DNA of 64,000 nucleotides, taken from NCBI RefSeq assembly GCF_004379255.2, contig NC_056033.1, forward strand, positions 34,994,719 through 35,058,718, written 5' to 3'. The position numbers and the translations under genes were made by a program. Below, piece by piece: positions 60,101 through 64,000 of the stretch (within the stretch, counting starts at the first letter, position 1; the number at the start of each line of letters is the position of its first letter). The notes beneath the pieces are model-generated. The model saw only the letters and a program-made list of their open reading frames with translations, had not been told where the DNA came from and ran no database searches. This DNA is from Salvia splendens (taxonomy: Eukaryota; Streptophyta; Magnoliopsida; Lamiales; Lamiaceae).

Positions 60101-62970
60101 ACCTCATTGAGACCCTGGTTCGCCATGTTATACTGATAGCGTCCCAGGAAGTCATGAGGATTCACTAACCCGTCATAAGTCATTGACGGAGTTCGGTAGT
60201 TCTGTGGTAAGGGAGTTCGGGTGATATCGTCCGAGAACGGAGTCTTCAATGCTCCGTACATGGCGAACCCGACATCTCTTCGGTATGGAGGAGATGGAGT
60301 TCTCCTGTGATTCCGGTACCGAGGAGGAACAGGAACATGTCGGGGTTGAGGATTCTTCTTCCTGGAAGACACGGCACTACTGCGGTAGTGACTTTCATGT
60401 CTGGATGAGGAGGGAGAATCCACCGTTTTCGTCTCCGGCTTTTGGCCCTTTTGCAGGAAAATTAAGAACTCTTCCTGCTTCTCGGCCAAAAACAATTTGA
60501 CAGCCTCGTTCAAATCGGGCTGCTGGGAAGACTCGGTGCGATGAGTCTTTGAGCGGCTTGTTCCTTCTCCGTGAGAACTGGAAGTAGATTTCTCCCGAGG
60601 CTGTTTTCCAGACCTGCGGGCTGGACTAGCTTCCTCATGGTTATCACGAACGGTATTATGGGTGTTACGTGATCTGGTATGCATTTTTTTGGTGGAAGAG
60701 GATCAAAAACTCGCTTTATCACAAATTTGGTTCTCTGTTTCCCACAGACGGCGCCAGTGATGGTTTGGCGAATTTTTGATGGTAGTAAATGCAGGTAAAA
60801 GAAAATATAGATCACGACACAAGGAATTACGTGGTTCGATTTACTGAGGTAAATCTACGTCCACGGGAAGAAAGGAGGGCAAGATTGTATTGCTTGATCT
60901 GGTTTACAGCTTACAAATACAGACTTGCTATATGATCTTTGATGTCTAGAGAGCTCTTTTTCTCCTTCCTAGTCTATCTGATCTAAGTTCTATTTATACA
61001 TTGAACTAAGATCGTGGCTTGCATCACCACTAACTAGGTCGTGGCTTACATCATCACTAATTAGGTCGTGGCTTACATCATCACTAATTAGATCGTGGAT
61101 GTCGTGGAGGTCATGAGATCCTGCATGGGTCCACCACTAAATAGATCGTGTAGTGGAGGTTCTGCATGAGTCCACTATCTCCCAGTTCGGTTGAAAACTG
61201 AGACCGAACTGCTGAACTATTGCCGAGCAGCTTTTGCCGATCTGAGAGTAGAGCTTGATTGATCGGCTTTTACCGAGCTGTAGGCTGGGGCCGAACTCTT
61301 TGGTAATGCCGAACTGATACTCTTCCTTGGGCTTTGGGCTGATGGGCCGTCACTGCTATTGGGCTTGTTTAGTACGTACCCCATCACTTTGCCCTTTTTT
61401 TTTTACTTTGGCGTTGTCATTGCAAGTCTTTTCACATGGGTTGTTATGTTCTTGTTTTGCGTTTATTTTAACGAGTTGGAGAATTTGATGATGTTCAGTG
61501 TTGAAAGTGTAATCTTGGATTACAAATCTGATATTTGTCAACTGCACAACTGATAGCAATCGTATTGAAATTGTACTATTTAGTTTATCGATTTGAGTGT
61601 TTTTTCTCCATGTGCTCATTCAAGAATTGACAATGTTGGGTTCTAGATGGGATTATGCACCATATTTAACAACTTTCAGATGTTAAAAACTAGGCATATT
61701 CCCTCAATCTTGTGACAGAGAACCCATGTTAGGCAAGATGGACTTGAGAGATATGTACATGGTTTATGATTGTGTTCATTGATCATCTAGTTTCTCATAA
61801 TGAGACTCCAACCAAGGCATGCATTGAGAGCATAATATTGGTTCAAACCACATTGGCCGAGTAAGGCGAGTTGCATAAGGCAAAATTATGTTAGCTCCTC
61901 AGCTTTATGGCCAAGACCGCCTTTCTCTGGATTGTATGTCATTTAGCTCCAAAAACCCAAATGGAGTCTTTCAATGGTGATCTATTACCGATCTCCTCTG
62001 TGAACTTGACTTATTCCCATGGTCTTAGTGAACCTACCAATCTATCCATGGTAAAAGGTAAAAACCAAGAAGAATTAGCTATGTGGTCTAACTTCTAAGC
62101 TAAGAACATCTAGCATGTCTTAAGTTGAAGCAATTGTCCTCTGTAAATCTGCAAATATGTTTGATCAGTTTCTTCTTAAATCCTTTCTAGTTTTGTTCAC
62201 ATGAACATATTAACTTGTGTGATTGTTTTTTCTTGCTTTACGGTTAAGAATCTATTCCCTACCATGGACTATGTTATTATGCAGGTATCTTTGTCGGAAG
62301 CAGCAAAGTGGTTCATTTCACGCTTGTTTCTACCTCTTCCACATCCTCAAACGAAGCATACAGCGTGACTGCACAATGTCCGACCTTTCCTGACTGTGGT
62401 TTGAGGCAGCCAGACAGTGGGGTTGTCCTCTCCTGCATCGACTGCTTCCTCAACAACGGCTCCCTCTATTCCTTCAAGTATGGGGTGAGTCCATCAATTT
62501 TCCTTGCTAAAGTACGTGGAGGCACATGCACGACTGCAGGATCAGATCCACCCGAGATAGTCATTCACCGAGCAATGTATCTATTCAGGAACGGATTTGG
62601 GAACTATGACGTGTTCCAGAACAACTGTGAGGATTTCGCCCTGTACTGTAAGACTGGTCTCCTCATAGTTGATCGTCTAGGGGTGGGGAGAAGCGGACAG
62701 GCTTCTTCCGTCCTTGGTTCACCACTGGCAGCTCTTCTCTCTTCCCCTCTCAAGCTGCTGATGCCAAGTCCGATCGAGGTGGCTACAATGACAGCAGGAA
62801 TGTACTGCGTTAGTAGATATGCAACTGACATTGGTGTTAGAACTGACGTCGTCAAGGTCTCTGTTGAGGATCTGGCTATGAATCTTGGTTGGGGTAGTAA
62901 TGAACAAATACCTCAAGAAAATGAGGTCTCTAACATTAATGCCTATGTTCTGTTGTTGAGATATGAGTGA
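54143..62970 (+). CDS. LRAT/NC-domain protein (LEAD-SENSITIVE1-like), gene split by a retrotransposon
   Basis: NlpC/P60-related thiol fold of the LRAT type; plant members include LEAD-SENSITIVE1, and animal relatives are lipid acyltransferases. The plant substrate is not known to me. Exon 1 is 54143-54236 and exon 2 is 62285-62970, in phase with GT-AG ends, giving 259 residues. Exon 1 has [20 protein letters not shown] and the catalytic-type His30 in YSHRG (SHHG is usual, so Arg31 is a variant). Exon 2 has [31 protein letters not shown], the nucleophile-type Cys146 in [10 protein letters not shown], and a hydrophobic C-terminal segment ([16 protein letters not shown] onward). The intron is about 8 kb because element E inserted there; without it about 1 kb remains. 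Both exons look intact. Confidence 0.88.
54379..55016 (-). repeat. 3' LTR of element E
   Basis: 638 bp. Contains three tandem copies of a roughly 28-bp unit (TCGTGGCTTACATCATCACTAATTAGG type) at about 54634-54717, and a 9-bp segment absent from the other LTR. Confidence 0.95.
55356..57218 (+). CDS. Antisense gene 1 of element E: Transposase_28-like (gypsy-type) protein
   Basis: Runs opposite to gag. Three probable exons with GT-AG ends and consistent phase: 55356-56064, 56136-56398 and 56487-57218, giving about 567 residues. The first exon, after a Ser-rich start, has [17 protein letters not shown] and [11 protein letters not shown], which I recognise as the plant 'putative gypsy type transposon' family (Pfam Transposase_28). 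The second exon is Lys/Ser/Pro-rich with basic clusters suggesting nuclear entry. The third starts a long coiled coil ([19 protein letters not shown]) and ends in a Glu/Ala-rich tail. Antisense extra ORFs between pol and the 3' LTR are known in Tat elements such as Grande and Retand; their role is unknown. All frames are open. Confidence 0.7.
57373..58236 (+). CDS. Antisense gene 2 of element E: coiled-coil, Arg-rich protein
   Basis: Open frame of up to 287 codons in the same direction as antisense gene 1. There is no ATG at its left end; a splice acceptor ending CTTAAG at about 57444 would start it at [12 protein letters not shown] coiled coil follows ([15 protein letters not shown] to [10 protein letters not shown]), then [20 protein letters not shown], a Gln/Pro-rich linker with a repeated [10 protein letters not shown] unit, and an Arg-rich tail ([16 protein letters not shown]). 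The stop is followed by AATAAA near 58301, so it may have its own transcript end. I cannot name a family; it could also be a 3' exon of gene 1. Confidence 0.5.
   Translation: MVYYLLSKLKCRTDIGCFVFLTLKELEVLHWKRLYSSALDEAEKKAIADQMKNDELLACLVKLEADNKDLESEKKDLEAELNTAVAERTAYEDFISRRGGMTISEVQERVDELWEEYHVLRRNNALESSACQQVVKSLRRWASRYDIVLSRRPSIERFLRHFPPTDAHTPAQTSDPLAQNPTPNQQRTQEQPETSRRERTQEQPETSRQGRTEVRRGAVIMSEQDQQMLREETLRRRGARTSRTQGRGGRSIRASRRPAYSSAARNARTRLHEDFLNRWLNFSNQGQ
58371..58606. repeat. 39-bp minisatellite, six units, in element E
   Basis: Units follow the pattern CTCGTCCTCGGTCTTATGAA then GTAAACTTCTTTGACCGGA, with alternating CCTCGG and CTTTGG variants, starting at about 58371, 58410, 58449, 58488, 58528 and 58567. 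Confidence 0.92.
58612..58820. repeat. 44-bp minisatellite, about five units, in element E
   Basis: Units of GGATCGGACTTTCCCTTGTC plus CTAATTCGGCGAGTTTTATCGCGT. The second unit is shortened, and the last three are identical or nearly so. Confidence 0.9.
58982..59058. repeat. 19-20-bp minisatellite, four units, in element E
   Basis: Units of ACGCACATAGACAAACAAA, with small changes in the first two. It abuts the untranslated region downstream of the pol remnant. Confidence 0.9.
59136..59530 (-). pseudogene. Element E: integrase C-terminal remnant
   Basis: Reads [14 protein letters not shown], then [37 protein letters not shown] and [12 protein letters not shown]. These are the post-core C-terminal blocks of Ty3/gypsy integrase. 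The catalytic core and everything back to gag are absent; the junction lies at about 59515-59530. Just upstream, 59582-59657 holds a 39-bp tandem duplication. Confidence 0.88.
59506..60684 (-). CDS. Element E: Gag polyprotein
   Basis: Single frame of 392 codons starting about 75 bp inside the primer-binding site at ATG 60684 ([11 protein letters not shown]). A basic, Ser-rich N-terminus is followed by the Retrotrans_gag capsid region at about residues 140-310 ([21 protein letters not shown]-like [49 protein letters not shown]), then an Arg-rich tail. No zinc knuckle is seen; the deletion junction probably removed it. It could still supply Gag, but without pol it cannot replicate alone. Confidence 0.87.
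   Translation of the reverse strand: MHTRSRNTHNTVRDNHEEASPARRSGKQPREKSTSSSHGEGTSRSKTHRTESSQQPDLNEAVKLFLAEKQEEFLIFLQKGQKPETKTVDSPSSSRHESHYRSSAVSSRKKNPQPRHVPVPPRYRNHRRTPSPPYRRDVGFAMYGALKTPFSDDITRTPLPQNYRTPSMTYDGLVNPHDFLGRYQYNMANQGLNEVHMCKLFPELLIGNARRWFDSLPQGSIRSYRDLMDAFHMRFFQKAEARITSAQLLSTRQGRDEKISDFMTRFHKECLQVDDLNDLLVISAFQNGILPGALYRKLVECSPQTAQEMWDIADQFSRADEADRRKRSLDSSSRGDGRKPDHSDQGHPRRTPFGDQGHPRRTPFKRIQRTPVQDRLGPRLNPEKPPARRDSG
60741..60756 (-). other. Primer-binding site of element E
   Basis: TGGCGCCGTCTGTGGG on the minus strand, one base inside the 5' LTR. The first nine bases match the 3' end I recall for tRNA-Asp, which primes Tat and Athila elements. Confidence 0.75.
60758..61386 (-). repeat. 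5' LTR of element E
   Basis: 629 bp, near-identical to 54379-55016. It adjoins the primer-binding site, so it is the promoter-side LTR, and transcription from it would run against the host LRAT gene. Confidence 0.95.
61387..62284 (+). other. Right part of the LRAT-gene intron
   Basis: Native intron sequence after element E, ending in the acceptor TATGCAG at 62278-62284. A 63-codon open frame at 61907-62098 shows no domain. Confidence 0.6.
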
Positions 62971-63341
62971 AAAATGTGACTGAACAGAAGTTGGTCTGAT
63001 TAATATGTTTGATGTGGTGGAATGTTGATGATTTGGTTGTTTATGTTGGCAGTCTTGATCATCTCTCTCTCTCTCCCTTTCTGTTTCTTAGTTGCATGCC
63101 AAATATGGAAATGGGACATATATTGACATAAATTTCTCGAACTGCAGAATGTAAAGATCACATTTTTATAGTAATAAAGTTATCTCTCCTCTCTGTCCTG
63201 AACAAAAATATACCCAAGTTTTGTTGAAGAAATTGTGTAACACAGTGATTCACAGCAATTTTCCTTTGCTATACATGGTCATCTCCTATAAGAAACCAAC
63301 TTACTAAAGAAAAAGCATAATTTGGTTCTTTTCTCACAAAC
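62971..63341. other. Convergent 3' regions of the LRAT-domain and ALMT genes
   Basis: Probably both 3' UTRs. A CT-rich run lies at about 63063-63083. No further gene is seen. Confidence 0.5.
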
Positions 63342-64000
63342 TCAGACCTTCTGAAGGGTCTTCATCGCCTTGTCTTCTTCATCTTCTTGACCAATCTTCT
63401 TCCCTCCTTTCAACTTCTGTCCTTTCTTTGCTTCCTCAGAAGTTTCAACCTCGAATTCAGCCTTCTCCGCCACTCCATTCACTGCCCCTGCAAGTTTTTC
63501 TGTTCTGGCCGCGATCTCTATCAGCAATGACGAAACTGTCACTAACGGAACTACTTCTACCAGGGTGACAACATCTCCGGCCTTGGCCTCAGCCGTCTGG
63601 ATGGGCTGTTTTGACAGTGATTTCAGGGCGTTCTCGAGCTCTTGAACTGCACTCTTCATCTCCTCCACCATGAAATCTATCTTTGTTGGTTTCTTCATGG
63701 TGCTCATCACAACAGCAAGTTCTTTCAACACCGCAGAGGATTTATTGCTCAGTCTCACACAAAAGTTACCGAAATGCTTCTTGAATACATCCGGAACCTG
63801 TTTAGGTTAGTTACAACACCAAACATTAACTTCCAGTTCTGACAAAACTAAAGAAACAAACAAATACTAAATCATGCTGTCAAAAATAGGATTTACCTTA
63901 GCCTTCGAATTCATGCTTCCATTAAGCGCCTCGATGCAGTAAGCACAGCTTCTGATTGAAGCTCCAACCGTGACATACTCTAACCATGGATGTCCGAAAT
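63342..64000 (-). CDS. ALMT: Aluminium-activated malate transporter family (ALMT), C-terminal part
   Basis: ALMT proteins are plant anion channels for malate and other anions at the plasma membrane or tonoplast. The last exon, 63342-63797, and part of the previous one, 63897-64000, are joined in phase by a 99-bp GT-AG intron. The partial exon encodes FGHPWLEYVTVGASIRSCAY and IEALNGSMNS, and the last exon VPDVFKKHFG, VLKELAVVM, KIDFMVEEMKSAVQELE and PLVTVSSLLIEI. These are the conserved blocks of the ALMT cytosolic helical domain. The tail is Lys/Glu-rich and ends LQKV. The membrane domain lies beyond the window. Neighbouring ECA2 and an NC-domain gene suggest the ALMT10-like locus, but the subgroup is inferred from position only. 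Confidence 0.88.

Larger units (their letters stand above)
54379..61386 (-). mobile_element. Element E: Tat-like Ty3/gypsy retrotransposon with most of pol deleted
   Basis: LTRs 54379-55016 (638 bp) and 60758-61386 (629 bp) begin TGATGG and end CCATCA. By eye they differ by one substitution and one 9-bp indel, so insertion was recent. The element reads leftward: the primer-binding site TGGCGCCGTCTGTGGG (tRNA-Asp-like, as in Tat/Athila elements) lies at about 60741-60756, and the G-rich purine tract at 55017-55030. Gag is complete, but protease, RT, RNase H and most of integrase are missing. Two genes run antisense between integrase and the 3' LTR, followed by tandem repeats. CTTTG occurs at both flanks, but the left copy overlaps the LTR by TG. 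Confidence 0.9.

Noticed and set aside
61907..62098. 63-codon plus-strand frame in the LRAT-gene intron
   Set aside because: It shows no homology I recognise and ends well before the acceptor; it is more likely intron sequence.

Overview
This window looks like nuclear DNA from a flowering plant, most likely an asterid eudicot and possibly Lamiales. The evidence is GT-AG introns, plant-specific families (RABA3-type Rab, ER-type Ca2+-ATPase ECA2, RS31-type SR protein, KIC-type EF-hand protein, LRAT/NC-domain protein, ALMT anion channel), and Ty1/copia, Ty3/gypsy, hAT, PIF/Harbinger and Stowaway-like elements. The order assignment is a guess from repeat style.

Layout. 1-19 kb is the gene-rich left arm: a Gly-rich gene end (3-131), a Harbinger MITE (584-1137), a relic of a BCS1-type AAA-ATPase (2893-3170), RABA3 (3800-4546, minus), a 2-kb Harbinger derivative carrying a broken Myb/SANT-like ORF1 (4805-6863), ECA2 (8024-11882, minus, 7 exons, 1056 aa), RS31 (15867-17947, plus, 5 coding exons, 241 aa) and KIC (18446-18829, minus). 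19.3-46.0 kb is one nested transposon stack: a hAT-like element hit by a copia element (Copia-1), whose 5' LTR took a long-LTR element now reduced to a solo LTR, which in turn took element C. A second member of C's family, element D, sits in the pol region of Copia-1. All five insertions keep their target-site duplications (TSDs). 46.1-49.8 kb is a second, RT-deleted copia (Copia-2). 49.8-54.1 kb has only MITEs and a hAT nested in a hAT. 54.1-63.0 kb is an LRAT-domain gene whose only coding intron holds a 7-kb Tat-like gypsy element (E). The window ends in the last two exons of an ALMT gene (minus).

The host genes fit two ancestral neighbourhoods. From memory, Arabidopsis keeps KIC, RS31a and an AAA-ATPase as adjacent loci (At2g46600/610/620), ECA2, an NC-domain gene and an ALMT as neighbours (At4g00900/905/910), and RABA3 near an NC-domain gene (At1g01200/225). 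All these families occur here together, so the 27-kb stack and element E were probably inserted into an old conserved block.

The most interesting parts are the datable transposon stack, two copies of a coding-dead but recently mobile copia family with 1.3-kb AT-rich hairpin arrays, and a pol-deleted gypsy element with two antisense genes and three kinds of tandem repeat. A further candidate is a premature-stop exon inside the long RS31 intron. All by-eye counts and splice calls need computation to confirm.
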